Origin: an uncultured Burkholderiales bacterium
Lineage (GTDB): Bacteria; Pseudomonadota; Gammaproteobacteria; Burkholderiales; Burkholderiaceae
Assembly (NCBI GenBank): GCA_946480465.1
Contig: CAMLJY010000065.1
Location: 1 to 32,628, forward strand
DNA length: 32,628 nucleotides
Reading direction: 5' to 3'
Shown: in pieces, positions 8,338 to 17,986 of the stretch
Position numbering within the stretch: position 1 is the first letter of the stretch
Layout of the letters: every line of letters begins with the position of its first letter
Program-made: the position numbers and the translations under genes
The notes under the pieces: generated by a model
What the model was told of the DNA's origin: nothing
Seen by the model: the letters and a program-made list of their open reading frames with translations, nothing else
Databases searched by the model: none

Positions 8338-9615
8338 TCAGAACCAGGTCTCGACCTGCAGCCCGTAGGACGTGGCGCTCTTGCGGTCGCCGAACACCGG
8401 CCCGCCTTCGTTCGCGCCATTGACCGCGGCCTTGGCGGCGTCGTTCCAGATGGCGTGGGTGACGAACAGCCGCAGCTCCGGCCGTGACCAGTAGCCCTTG
8501 CCGGCGGTGATGGTGGGCGCCAGCGTGATCTTGGTCAGGCGCTGCGTGGGCTTGCCGTTGGAGAAGCTCACGCGGTCGGTGCCGACCTCGCCCTGCAGCT
8601 TGAAGTTCTTGCCCAGCGCATACACAGGCCGCACGCCCAGCGTGGTCCAGGTGGACTTGCCGCCGGCACTCGATTCGTCGCGCTGCAGCAGCGCCACGAA
8701 TTCCATGCTGAACTCGTTGGTCGGCTGGATCCACAGCGAATCGAAGACGCGCAGGCGCTTCACGTCCCGGCCCTGCGTCGTCGGGCCCGAGGTGCCGAGC
8801 CGGTTGCAGCATTCGCCGCTGGCACCGGGGCCGACGCCGTACTGCAGGCCCAGCGTATTGCCGCCGCCGAACACCCCGCCCTGGTTGTGCAGCAGCGTCG
8901 CATTCCAGCCGTCGTGCTTGCCCTCGCCACTGGCGCTGATGAAGGTGGTCAGCAGGTCCAGCGTGCCGCCGGGATTGACCGGGATGCCTTCGTACATCAG
9001 GTTCTGGCGCAAGGCGGCGGTGGAATTGACGATCTGGCCGCTCGCGTCCGCCACCGACGAATCGTTGTCCTTGAACATCGCGTAGCTGAACTTGCCGGGA
9101 CCCAGCTTCATGCGGTCCACGCCGCCGCCGGTACCGGTCAGGCTGGTGTACATCAGGTCCAGCATGTGGATGTCCGGCCGGCGGTATTCGCGCTTGCCGA
9201 TCCAGGCCGTGCCGCCATTCAGAAAGTCGAGCCCCTTGGCCTCGACGTAGACCTTGCGCCAATCGGTCTTCAGCACGGTGTCGGTGCTGTAGTCGGAATT
9301 GGGCGCGTAGCTGCGCACGCCGATCGTGCCGACGAAGCTGACGCCATCGTCGGTCTTCACCATCTCCTTGGTGTACGACAGGATGCCGAACGCATCGCAT
9401 TCATTGCCCAGGCGATAGCGCGAGGTGTTGCCGCCCAGGCCGAAGCAGGCCTGGCGGCCGCCCTTGGCATTGGTGGCGCCGACGCCGGCGCGAAAGTAGC
9501 CATGGAAGCCCTCGCTGTCGTCGCCGGGGTCGGCGTGCGCGGGCAGCGCGAGCGCGGCCAGCGGCAGCAGGGCCAGCAGGGCACGGGCCGGTCGGAAGGC
9601 AGGAAGCAGGTTCAT
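8338..9615 (-). CDS. LamB-type maltoporin family outer-membrane porin
   Basis: 425 residues from the ATG at 9615, with GAGGAG upstream. A Sec signal peptide (LLALLPLAALALPAHA) is cleaved before DPGDD. The mature protein begins with GFHGYFRAGVGATNAKG, carries early cysteines as LamB proteins do (RQACFGLG, GNECDAF), and ends with the family signature WSRPELRLFVTHAIWN and a terminal TSYGLQVETWF; the last-residue phenylalanine is the usual outer-membrane assembly signal. LamB porins are 18-strand trimeric channels with a greasy slide for oligosaccharides. As the last gene of the amino-sugar cluster it probably admits chitooligosaccharides or related glycans rather than maltodextrins; that is inferred from context. 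Confidence 0.93.
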   Translation of the reverse strand: MNLLPAFRPARALLALLPLAALALPAHADPGDDSEGFHGYFRAGVGATNAKGGRQACFGLGGNTSRYRLGNECDAFGILSYTKEMVKTDDGVSFVGTIGVRSYAPNSDYSTDTVLKTDWRKVYVEAKGLDFLNGGTAWIGKREYRRPDIHMLDLMYTSLTGTGGGVDRMKLGPGKFSYAMFKDNDSSVADASGQIVNSTAALRQNLMYEGIPVNPGGTLDLLTTFISASGEGKHDGWNATLLHNQGGVFGGGNTLGLQYGVGPGASGECCNRLGTSGPTTQGRDVKRLRVFDSLWIQPTNEFSMEFVALLQRDESSAGGKSTWTTLGVRPVYALGKNFKLQGEVGTDRVSFSNGKPTQRLTKITLAPTITAGKGYWSRPELRLFVTHAIWNDAAKAAVNGANEGGPVFGDRKSATSYGLQVETWF

Positions 9616-9747
9616 GGTGGGTCTCCTCGTGGGTGGACAGGGACGGTGAAAGGCATGGGCGTGAGTTCGCCCTCCCGTCGGAGCCGGTCCTCGATGAACC
9701 AAGGCGGCGATCCGAAGGCGGCGGGGGTCTCGAACGTGGCGCGCGCG

Positions 9748-9767
9748 GCGCCGCCATTCAGCGGCGC
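9748..9767 (-). other. Intercistronic hairpin between deaminase and porin genes
   Basis: A perfect 7-bp stem (GCGCCGC, loop CATTCA, GCGGCGC) lies in the 195-bp gap between the SIS-domain gene and the porin gene. No T-run follows on the minus strand, so it may be an mRNA processing or stability element rather than a full terminator. Nothing else is evident in this gap. Confidence 0.35.
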
Positions 9768-9810
9768 GGCGGATCCCGGCTGCGCGATCGGGTTCTCATG
9801 GCCGCGTCGT

Positions 9811-10833
9811 TCACAGCGTGACCGTCACCTTGCGCAGGTGGCGCGGACGATCGGGATCGAGCCCGCGCGACCGCGACAGCGCATCGGCCATCAGGTAGAA
9901 GCTCTGGATCGCGGCGATCGGGTCCAGGCTGGGCAGCTCGGTGCTCGCCAGCGTCAGCGTGCGCTCGGGCACGTCGGCCGGCGCGGCCAGCAGCACGCGG
10001 GCGCCGCGGCCGCTCATTTCAGACGCCAGCGCCCGCAGGTCGGCCTGGGCCGGCCCGCGCGGGGCGAACACCAGCAAGGGGTAGCCGGCCTCCACCAGGG
10101 CCATCGGGCCGTGGCGAACCTCGGCGCTGCTGAAGGCCTCGGCCTGGATGGCGCAGGTCTCCTTGAACTTCAAGGCCGCCTCCTGCGCGATGGCCAGGCC
10201 GGGGCCGCGGCCGATCACCAGCACCCGGTCGGCACCCTGCAGCACGTCGACGGCCGCGCTCCAGTCCTGGCGGCAGGCCTGGTGCAGGGCCTGCGGCAGC
10301 GCCTGCAGGCCGGCCTGCAGTTCGATGTCCATGGCCCGCTGAGCTACCAGCCGCGCGCCGGCGACGAGGCTCGCAATGAAGCTCTTGGTCGCGGCCACGC
10401 TGTGTTCCGGGCCGGCATGCAGCGGCAGCGTCCACTGCGCGGCCTCGGCCAGCGGGGAGGTCACGTCGTTGACCAGCGCCACCGTGGCCGCGCCGCCGGC
10501 GCGCAGGCGCTCGACCGGCAGGCGCACGTCGGGACTGCGGCCCGACTGCGACACCGCCAGCGCCAGCAGCCCGGACGCGCGGATCGGCGCGCCATACAGC
10601 GTCAGCAGCGACAGGCTGAGCGAGGTGACGAGCCGGCCGCCGTGCAGCGCGCTGAGGTAGGCGAGATAACTCGCGGCATGATCGGAGCTGCCGCGGGCGA
10701 TGGTGACGGTGGCCTCGCACGGGTGGCGCGCCAGCCAGGCACCAAGCCGGCCGTACAGGTCCGCGTCGGTCTCCAGCTGCCGGGCCACCACGTCGGGGGC
10801 CGACAGCGCTTCTTCACGCATCAGCGAGTTCAA
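9811..10833 (-). CDS. SIS-domain sugar isomerase/deaminase, NagB-II (AgaS/GlmS-like)
   Basis: About 340 residues. I choose a TTG start at 10833 because AAGGAG lies six bases upstream; the ATG at 10821 is only 12 bases later but too far from that site. The protein is two SIS phosphosugar-binding domains (ARGSSDHAASYLAYL and SQSGRSPDVRLPVERL; then VLVIGRGPGLAIAQEAALKFKE, AEAFSSAEVRHGPMAL) like the isomerase half of GlmS, but without the glutaminase domain. Proteins of this type (NagB-II) are known to convert glucosamine-6-phosphate to fructose-6-phosphate and ammonia. The gene overlaps the end of nagA by 20 nt (8 nt from the ATG), implying translational coupling, which supports that role. AgaS-type deaminase for galactosamine-6-phosphate is the alternative. 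Confidence 0.92.
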   Translation of the reverse strand: MNSLMREEALSAPDVVARQLETDADLYGRLGAWLARHPCEATVTIARGSSDHAASYLAYLSALHGGRLVTSLSLSLLTLYGAPIRASGLLALAVSQSGRSPDVRLPVERLRAGGAATVALVNDVTSPLAEAAQWTLPLHAGPEHSVAATKSFIASLVAGARLVAQRAMDIELQAGLQALPQALHQACRQDWSAAVDVLQGADRVLVIGRGPGLAIAQEAALKFKETCAIQAEAFSSAEVRHGPMALVEAGYPLLVFAPRGPAQADLRALASEMSGRGARVLLAAPADVPERTLTLASTELPSLDPIAAIQSFYLMADALSRSRGLDPDRPRHLRKVTVTL

Positions 10834-11932
10834 GGTGTTCTCCTTCGACGAAGACGGCGCGCAGCTGCAGGTCCGGGCGCAACAGCGCCAGGTCGGCATG
10901 GCGGCCGGGTTCGAGGCGGCCGCGGTCGGGCTCGCCGATGTAGCGCGCGGGGTGGGCGGACAGCCGGTGGGACGCGTCGTCCAGCTCCAGGCCGATCTCG
11001 ACCAGGTTGCGCAGGGCCTGGTCCATGGTCAGCGTGCTGCCGGCCAGCGTGCCGTCGGCCAGGCGCACGCCGCCGGCGCACTTGGTGACGCTGTGCGTGC
11101 CCAGGCGGTAGGCGCCATCGGGCATGCCGGCGGCGGCGGTGGCATCGGTCACGCAGTACAGCTGCGGAATCGCGCGCAGCGCGGTGCGCATCGCGCCCGG
11201 GTGCACGTGCAGCAGGTCCGGGATCAGCTCGGCATGGCGGGCGTGGGCCAGCGCCGCGCCCACCATGCCGGGCTGGCGGTGGTGCAGGGGGCTCATCGCG
11301 TTGAAGAGGTGGGTGAAGCCGGCCATGCCGGCCATCAGCGCCGCCACGCCGTCTTCGTAGCTGCCGGCGGAATGGCCGCACTGGGTGGCGATGCCGAGCT
11401 CCGCCAGGTGGCGGATGAAACCGAGGTGGCCGCTCATTTCGGGCGCCAGGGTGACGACCCGGATCGGCGCCAGCGCGCGCAGCGCCAGCAGCTCCTCCAG
11501 GTCCGCCGGGCGCGCCGCGTCCGGCTGCGCACCCAGGCGGCTGGCATTGATGAAGGGGCCTTCCAGGTGCACGCCCAGCACCCGGGCCGCGCCCGGGGGC
11601 CGCTGCCGCACCGCCGGGCCGATGGCGGCCAGCGCCCGGCGCAGCGCGTCGCGGTCGGCGGTGACGGTGGTGGCCAGGAGCGCCGTTGTGCCGTGCCGCG
11701 CATGCAGGCGGGCGATGCGCTCGATCGCGTCACCGCCATCCATGCTGTCGGCACCGCCGCCGCCGTGCACGTGCAGGTCGATGAAGCCGGGCAGCACGAT
11801 GTCCTCGCCCGGCGCCGGGCCGGCGCAGCGCTGGCCGAAGACGCGGTCGATGCGGCGGCCGAACTCCACGCCTCCGCGCAGCCAGCCGTCCGGCGTCAGC
11901 ACGCAGCCTTGCAGCACATGTCCGTCATCCAT
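10814..11932 (-). CDS. nagA: N-acetylglucosamine-6-phosphate deacetylase
   Basis: 372 residues. The amidohydrolase landmarks of NagA are present in order: DLHVHGGGG (metal HxH region), VHLEGPFI (metal-binding glutamate), CGHSAG, THLFNAMSPLHHRQPG, and CVTDATAAAGMPDG with the catalytic aspartate. The C-terminus has the usual ARYIGEPDRGRLEPGRHADL. It hydrolyses N-acetylglucosamine-6-phosphate to glucosamine-6-phosphate and acetate in the cytoplasm, supplying the overlapping downstream deaminase. A 231-bp gap separates it from the upstream ATPase gene, so a secondary promoter there is possible. Confidence 0.95.
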   Translation of the reverse strand: MDDGHVLQGCVLTPDGWLRGGVEFGRRIDRVFGQRCAGPAPGEDIVLPGFIDLHVHGGGGADSMDGGDAIERIARLHARHGTTALLATTVTADRDALRRALAAIGPAVRQRPPGAARVLGVHLEGPFINASRLGAQPDAARPADLEELLALRALAPIRVVTLAPEMSGHLGFIRHLAELGIATQCGHSAGSYEDGVAALMAGMAGFTHLFNAMSPLHHRQPGMVGAALAHARHAELIPDLLHVHPGAMRTALRAIPQLYCVTDATAAAGMPDGAYRLGTHSVTKCAGGVRLADGTLAGSTLTMDQALRNLVEIGLELDDASHRLSAHPARYIGEPDRGRLEPGRHADLALLRPDLQLRAVFVEGEHLELADA

Positions 11933-12132
11933 CGTGGAACCTCGTCGTTGGCGGCCGGGGCGGGCATGGCTCCGCCGCGGCCGCGTCTTTCAGGCGTCAT
12001 CTGTCGGGGTAGGACCGTCGCACCGGGCTGCTGCCGGCCAGGCTCCGCCCGTGCGGCACGCCGGGGTGGCGGCCGGTGGGCAGCGTCGATGGCGGTGGTC
12101 AGCAGCCGCGGCGGGCGGCCGGCTCGTCGGCG

Positions 12133-12152
12133 GCGGGCGCACCGGCGCCCGC
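12133..12152 (-). other. Hairpin after the transporter ATPase gene
   Basis: A perfect 8-bp inverted repeat (GCGGGCGC, loop ACCG, GCGCCCGC) lies 12 bp beyond the stop of the ABC ATPase gene. No T-run follows. It may attenuate transcription or shield the transporter mRNA from decay, which would let transporter and catabolic genes be expressed at different levels. The rest of the 231-bp gap to nagA shows no gene. Confidence 0.4.
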
Positions 12153-12163
12153 CTCCAGGAAGG

Positions 12164-13186
<1,023 letters not shown>

Positions 13187-13208
13187 GGTCTTCTCGTGGG
13201 GTCCGGGT

Positions 13209-14282
13209 TCACAGGTCGACGGCCCGCCGCTCGCGCAGGCTTTGCTCGGCCGCCAGCACGATTTCCAGCGAGCGCAGCGCATCGGCGTGGTGGGCGCTCA
13301 GGTCGGCACCGGTCGCGATGGCGTCGGCCAGGAAGGCCTGCTCGCGATCGCACAGCGCTTGGTGGTCCACCTGGTCGTGGATGGGCACCAGCGACTCGGT
13401 GGCACCAGCCACCGCGCCGTCGGGCGCGAATTCGAGCGCATGCACGCGCAGCTGGCCGGCCTTGGTGTGGGTCTCGATGTCGGCCGCGTCGGCATGCGCG
13501 TCCATCACCAGCGAGACCGAGCCGCGCGGGCTCATCACGTCCTTCACCACGCCGGCGGTGCTGGAGATCATCGGGCCCCAGCCGGCCTCGTACCAACCCA
13601 CCGAGCCGTCGGCGAACAGCACCTGCAGGTGGCCGTAGTTGACTTGGCCCGCCGGGATGTCCTCGGCCAGGCGCACGCCCATGCCGCGCACCTGAACCGG
13701 CCGCGCATCGGTGATCTGGCACATCACGTCCACGTAGTGCACGCCGCAATCGACGATGGGCGGCGTGGTGCGCATTAGGCGCTTGTGGATCTCCCACGCG
13801 GCGCCGGTGGAAGGCTGGTTCAGGTTCATGCGCATCACGTACGGCGGCCCCAGCTGGCGGGAAGCGCGGATCAGCTCGCGCCAGGACGGATGGTGGCGCA
13901 GGATGTAGCCGATGACCAGCTGGCGCCGGGTGCGGCGGGCACAGTCGATCACCGCCCGGGCCGAGGCCATCGTCAGCGCCAGCGGCTTCTCGACGAAGAC
14001 GTGGGCGCCGGCCACCATCGCGCGCATGGCCAGCTCGGCATGGCTGTCGGTGTAGGTGGCGATGGCCACCACGTCGGGCTCGCGTGCCAGGCCTTCCTCG
14101 AAGGAGTCCAGCATGGGATAGCCGGCCAGCTCGGGCGGCAGGTCGTCCAGCGGCGTGCGGTTGTGCAGGCCGATCAGTTCGTAGGCCGGGTTGCGGTGGT
14201 AGGCGATGGCGTGGGATCGGCCCATCTGGCCGATGCCGACGACCAGGACTCGGAGGCGGCGGGTTGGCGCGGTGGCGGTCAT
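13209..14282 (-). CDS. Gfo/Idh/MocA family NAD(P)-dependent oxidoreductase
   Basis: 357 residues from the ATG at 14282; a TTG 21 bases upstream is less likely and neither has a strong ribosome binding site. An N-terminal Rossmann fold (LRVLVVGIGQMGRSHAIAYH) is followed by the family motif FVEKPLALT, which carries the conserved EKP lysine, and by the C-terminal substrate domain with DCGVHYVDVM, whose G-V-H-Y-x-D supplies the usual catalytic aspartate and histidine. Family members oxidise or epimerise sugars and sugar derivatives or act as glycosidases. It sits between the permease and ATPase genes, so it belongs to the uptake operon. Classical N-acetylglucosamine catabolism has no step for it, so its substrate is open: possibly a modified amino sugar or an oxidised oligosaccharide. 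Confidence 0.92.
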   Translation of the reverse strand: MTATAPTRRLRVLVVGIGQMGRSHAIAYHRNPAYELIGLHNRTPLDDLPPELAGYPMLDSFEEGLAREPDVVAIATYTDSHAELAMRAMVAGAHVFVEKPLALTMASARAVIDCARRTRRQLVIGYILRHHPSWRELIRASRQLGPPYVMRMNLNQPSTGAAWEIHKRLMRTTPPIVDCGVHYVDVMCQITDARPVQVRGMGVRLAEDIPAGQVNYGHLQVLFADGSVGWYEAGWGPMISSTAGVVKDVMSPRGSVSLVMDAHADAADIETHTKAGQLRVHALEFAPDGAVAGATESLVPIHDQVDHQALCDREQAFLADAIATGADLSAHHADALRSLEIVLAAEQSLRERRAVDL

Positions 14283-14446
14283 GGGAGAGCAGGTGCTTCG
14301 CAAAGTGGTGGCGTGGGCTGGCCCCTGGCGCCGGCGCTGGGGGCCGTGCCATGAGCAACGTCGACGATCGGTAATGCGGAACGGAACAGCGGCGGGGCGC
14401 GCCGCCGCTCAGGGCGGCCCGCAACCGGTGGGGCGGCGGCGGCGCA

Positions 14447-15292
14447 TCACTTCACCGCCCCCGCGGTGATGCCGCGGATCAGCCCGCGGGCGAACACCAG
14501 GTACAGCGCCAGCACCGGCACGATGCTGAGCGACAGCGCGGCGAGCACCGAATTCCAGTCCGTCACGTCCTCGCCGATGAAGACCTGCGCGCCCAGGGTC
14601 AGGGTCTTGGTGGCCTCGCTGGGTGCCAGGATCATCGGGAACCACAGGTCGTTCCAGATCGGGATCATCGTGAACACCGCGACGCTGACCATGGCCGGGC
14701 GCAGCAGCGGCAGCACCAGCCAGAAGAAGATCTCGTACTCGCTCAGGCCGTCGACGCGGCCGGCGTTCTTCAGGTCGGCCGAGACGCTGCGCATGAACTC
14801 GGTGAGGATGAAGACCGCCACCGGCAGGCCCTGCGCGACGTAGACCAGCACCAGCGCCGTGCGGGTGTTGACGAGACCGGAGCCGACCATCATCTCCAGG
14901 ATGCCCACCGTGCCCAGCCGGATCGGCACCATCAGGCCCACGGTCAGGAAGAGTCCTAGCACCCCATTGAAGCGGAAGCGGTACTCGGACAGCGCGAAAG
15001 CCGCCATGGCGCCGAAGACGATGGTGCCCGCCAGCGCCAGCAGCGTGACGGCCAGGCTGTTGGCGAAGTAGAGCCCGAAGTTCCCTTCGCCCAAAGCGGT
15101 GGTGAAGCCGATCAGGTCGAAGCTGGCCGGCGTGGGCGGCATCAGCGGCTGGCTGAAGATGGCCTGGCGCGACTTGAACGCGTTCATCACGATCAGCAGC
15201 ACCGGCGCCAGCGCCAGCAGCGCGAAGAAGGCAAGCACCCCGTGCGCGGCCAGGCGCGGGCCGTGCCGGGCGGTGGAGCGGTGGCGGGTCAT
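14447..15292 (-). CDS. Sugar ABC transporter permease, MalG type
   Basis: 281 residues from the ATG at 15292 with AAGGAG upstream; the upstream permease stops 11 nt before. Six hydrophobic segments are visible, the first at about residues 16-36 (HGVLAFFALLALAPVLLIVM). The cytoplasmic coupling (EAA-type) loop reads LKNAGRVDGLSEYEIFFWLV, followed by LPLLRPAM. The C-terminus ARGLIRGITAGAVK is typical of CarB/MalG-like CUT1 permeases. It pairs with the MalF-type subunit to form the membrane channel. A 164-bp gap, with no gene visible, follows before the oxidoreductase. Confidence 0.94.
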   Translation of the reverse strand: MTRHRSTARHGPRLAAHGVLAFFALLALAPVLLIVMNAFKSRQAIFSQPLMPPTPASFDLIGFTTALGEGNFGLYFANSLAVTLLALAGTIVFGAMAAFALSEYRFRFNGVLGLFLTVGLMVPIRLGTVGILEMMVGSGLVNTRTALVLVYVAQGLPVAVFILTEFMRSVSADLKNAGRVDGLSEYEIFFWLVLPLLRPAMVSVAVFTMIPIWNDLWFPMILAPSEATKTLTLGAQVFIGEDVTDWNSVLAALSLSIVPVLALYLVFARGLIRGITAGAVK

Positions 15293-15303
15293 CGCGGCTC
15301 CTT

Positions 15304-16287
15304 TCACAGCGCATGCCGCACCAGGCGGCGCTGCACGAGGAACAGGTAGCTGCACACCACCGCCAGGATGATCAGCAGCATCATCGTCGCGATGGCGGCG
15401 CCCATGTGGTGGTCGCCCAGCTGCAGGTTGGCACCGAAGAAGGTGCGGTACAGCAAGGTGCCCAGGATGTCGGTGGAGAAGTCGGGCCCGGCCAGCGCGC
15501 CCTGCGCCGCATACACGAGGTCGAAGGAATTGAAGTTGTTCACGAAGGTGAGGATGGCCACGACGCCGATCGTCGGCCACAGCAGCGGCAGCTTGATCAG
15601 GAAGAACTGCGCGAGGCCGGTGATGCCGTCGATCTCCGCGGCTTCGATGATCTCGTCGGGAATGGCCAGCATCGCCGCGTACACCAGCAGCATCGGCACG
15701 CCCAGCCATTGCCAGCACGAGATGAAGCCCAGCGTGGTCAGCGCGTATTCCTCGCGCCCCAGCCAGGGCGCGAAGAGCGATCCCAGGCCGACGGCCTTCA
15801 GCAGCCCGGGCGTCACGCCCCACAGCGGCGACAGGATCAGCTTCCAGGCGAAGCCGATGATCACGTAGGACAGCATCGCCGGCAGGAAGATCGCCGTGCG
15901 GTAGAAGCCGCCGCCGCGCAGCCGCGGCAGCGACAGCAGCGCCGCCAGCACGATGGCCAGCGGCACCATCACCAGCAGGTGGATCAGGAAGAAGTAGGTG
16001 TTGTTCGCCAGCGCATTCCAGAACTGCTGCGACCAGCGCTCGTCGCCGAGCAGCAGCCGGAAGTTGTCGAAGCCGGCGAACACGCGGCGCTGCTCGACCG
16101 CGCGGAAGAACGCGAGGCGCAGCGTCTCCACCAAGGGCAGCACCATCACCGCGGTGTAGACCAGCAGCGCCGGTGCCAGGAACACGGCGATGTGCCAGCG
16201 CACGGCGCGGCGCACCGCGGGCGCGGCGGCGCTGGCGGCCGCCGCGTCGTCGAGGGTGATGCTCGTCATGGGGACGTTCCGCTTCAT
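15304..16287 (-). CDS. Sugar ABC transporter permease, MalF type
   Basis: 327 residues from the ATG at 16287; a second ATG at 16269 is also possible, and neither has a well-placed ribosome binding site (GAAGGAC is almost flush with the first). The alanine-rich N-terminus is followed by six membrane segments starting at about residue 31 (WHIAVFLAPALLVYTAVMVL). The coupling loop is canonical: EAAEIDGITGLAQFFLIKLP. It begins 22 nt after the stop of SBP2 and ends 11 nt before the MalG-type gene, so the three are one transcription unit. Together with the UgpC-type ATPase they form a CUT1 sugar importer. Confidence 0.94.
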   Translation of the reverse strand: MKRNVPMTSITLDDAAAASAAAPAVRRAVRWHIAVFLAPALLVYTAVMVLPLVETLRLAFFRAVEQRRVFAGFDNFRLLLGDERWSQQFWNALANNTYFFLIHLLVMVPLAIVLAALLSLPRLRGGGFYRTAIFLPAMLSYVIIGFAWKLILSPLWGVTPGLLKAVGLGSLFAPWLGREEYALTTLGFISCWQWLGVPMLLVYAAMLAIPDEIIEAAEIDGITGLAQFFLIKLPLLWPTIGVVAILTFVNNFNSFDLVYAAQGALAGPDFSTDILGTLLYRTFFGANLQLGDHHMGAAIATMMLLIILAVVCSYLFLVQRRLVRHAL

Positions 16288-16309
16288 GTCCTTCGCGTCG
16301 GCCCGGTGC

Positions 16310-17569
16310 TCACTTGCCCGGCTTGTACCAGCTGTCCAGGCCCTTCTGCAGCCGCTGCGCCGCGGCCTCCGGCGTCATCGTGCCGTTGATGACGCCCGCG
16401 CCGGTGACCCAGAACTCGTTTTCCAGGTTGGGCGTGCCGCGCGACAGGATCTGGTAGGTCGGGCGGATGGTCGATTCGCACTTGCCGCGCCAGCTGACGA
16501 ATTCCTTCGCCAGCGGGTCCTTCAAGTCGACCGGTGCCTTGTTCAGGCTGAAGAAGCCGGGCAAGGCATTCGAATACAGCTCGGCGAATTCAGCCGAGGC
16601 CAGCCATTCGAGAAAGAGCTTCGCCTCGGCCTGGTGCGCCGACTTGGTGTTCAGGCCCAGCGCGATGTCCGGATGGTCGGAGATGTAGCACTTGTCCCCG
16701 GCCGCCAGCACCGGCGGCGGGAAGGCACCCATCTTGAAACCGGCCTGCTTGTTGAAGCCCGCGATCTCCCACGAGCCCGCGGGGTAGATGGCGGCACGGC
16801 CCAGCGTGAAGGCGTTCTGGCTGTCCGGATAGGTCTGCGATTCGAAGCCCTCGGCCAGGTAAGGCTTCCAGCGCGCCAGGGTCTTGAAGGGCTGCACCCA
16901 TTGCGGGTCGGTGAGCTTCTGCTTGCCGGCGATCAGCGCCTGGCGGCCCGCCTCGCCCTTGTAGTAGACCGGGCCGATGTTCTGGTAGCCCATGGTGGCG
17001 GTTTCCCAGCCGTCCTTGGTGCCGATGTTCAGCGGCGCATAACCGCCCGCCGCCTTGATCTTGTCCAGCACCGAGAAAAACTGGTCCACCGTGGCGGGCG
17101 GCGTCACGCCGGCCTTGGCGAAGGCATCCTTGTTGTAGATGAAGCCGTGGATGACGGAGGCCATCGGCACGCAGAAGGTGGTCTTGCCGTCGTCCGTGCT
17201 CCACGCGGTCTTGGCCACCGGCGTGAAGTTGGCCATGCCCTTCAGGTCGTTCAGGGCCGCCAGGTGGCCCTTCTTGAACAGCTCGAGGGACGCGTCGAAT
17301 GGACGGCAGGTGATCAGGTCGCCCGCGGTGCCCGCGCCCAGCTTGGCATTCAACGCGGTGTTGTATTCGGTGGGAGCGGTGGGCGTGAAGCGCACCTTGA
17401 TGCCGGGGTGCTTCTTTTCGAAGGCGGGCAGGATCTGGTCGCGCCAGATGGCACGGTCGTCGTTGCGCCAGCTCTCGATCGTCAGCGTGACGTTGGCGCT
17501 GGCAGGCAGGGACAGCAGCGCCGCGGCGGCGGCGGCCAGCAGGCGAAGGTTCAGGGTGTTGGTGCGCAT
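16310..17569 (-). CDS. Sugar ABC transporter substrate-binding protein (SBP2), family 1
   Basis: 419 residues from the ATG at 17569, which has GGAG just upstream and opens a Sec signal peptide (LLAAAAAALLSLPASA, cleaved before NVTLTIESW). The mature protein is a MalE/UgpB-like periplasmic sugar binder (LPAFEKKHPGIKVRF, GTAGDLITCRPFD, IYPAGSWEI). It is the first gene of the operon and its product should hand substrate to the MalF/MalG permeases. It is a gap-free paralogue of SBP1 at 3216-4490, with well over half of positions identical by eye. Motif copy A lies about 112 bp upstream. The frame is open to 17725, but that extension includes the motif and is not coding-like. Confidence 0.95.
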   Translation of the reverse strand: MRTNTLNLRLLAAAAAALLSLPASANVTLTIESWRNDDRAIWRDQILPAFEKKHPGIKVRFTPTAPTEYNTALNAKLGAGTAGDLITCRPFDASLELFKKGHLAALNDLKGMANFTPVAKTAWSTDDGKTTFCVPMASVIHGFIYNKDAFAKAGVTPPATVDQFFSVLDKIKAAGGYAPLNIGTKDGWETATMGYQNIGPVYYKGEAGRQALIAGKQKLTDPQWVQPFKTLARWKPYLAEGFESQTYPDSQNAFTLGRAAIYPAGSWEIAGFNKQAGFKMGAFPPPVLAAGDKCYISDHPDIALGLNTKSAHQAEAKLFLEWLASAEFAELYSNALPGFFSLNKAPVDLKDPLAKEFVSWRGKCESTIRPTYQILSRGTPNLENEFWVTGAGVINGTMTPEAAAQRLQKGLDSWYKPGK

Positions 17570-17681
17570 GATCTCCACGTTCTCCACGGCTTGTGTTCGG
17601 GGCTTTCGAGCGGCATGTCGGCTCCCCGTGGCAATCAGTGTGTCAGCGTGAATGAGGCGTTTGTGGTTGCCGCGGTGCGGA

Positions 17682-17700
17682 GACTGATACGAAACTGGCA
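17682..17700 (-). promoter_or_regulatory. Putative operator, motif copy A (upstream of SBP2 operon)
   Basis: Read toward SBP2 the site is TGCCAGTTTCGTATCAGTC. It is one of three copies of the same 19-bp motif in the window and lies in the 417-bp divergent region 17570-17986 between SBP2 and the kinase gene. That region otherwise holds no convincing gene. Confidence 0.6.
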
Positions 17701-17770
17701 CGGCCGTCACGCCGCGCCGCAGCATCCCATGTGACCGCCTGCGACCGGCGCCGCGCAGCCCCGGGCATCA

Positions 17771-17789
17771 CGCCACTTTCGTATCGGTT
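17771..17789 (+). promoter_or_regulatory. Putative operator, motif copy B (upstream of sugar kinase)
   Basis: Read toward the kinase the site is CGCCACTTTCGTATCGGTT. It overlaps the first bases of a TTGACG (17788-17793) that could be a -35 element, the usual position for an AraC-family activator. No convincing -10 follows at 16-18 bp. It shares a TTTCGTATC core with copy A and faces its gene in the same orientation. Confidence 0.55.
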
Positions 17790-17986
17790 GACGCTCGCGG
17801 CGCACCACATCCACCCGGGGCCGCTGGCCACACTGGCTGCGTGAATACCCTCACCCGCGACCAAACCCACCCCACCGTGCGAGCCGGCGTGCCGCTGCAC
17901 GCGGTGCACGAGCGCCTGCGGCTGCGCAGGATGGGCGACGGCTCCCGTCATCAGGGCGTCGACGGCGACGAGCACGACGGCGCGCC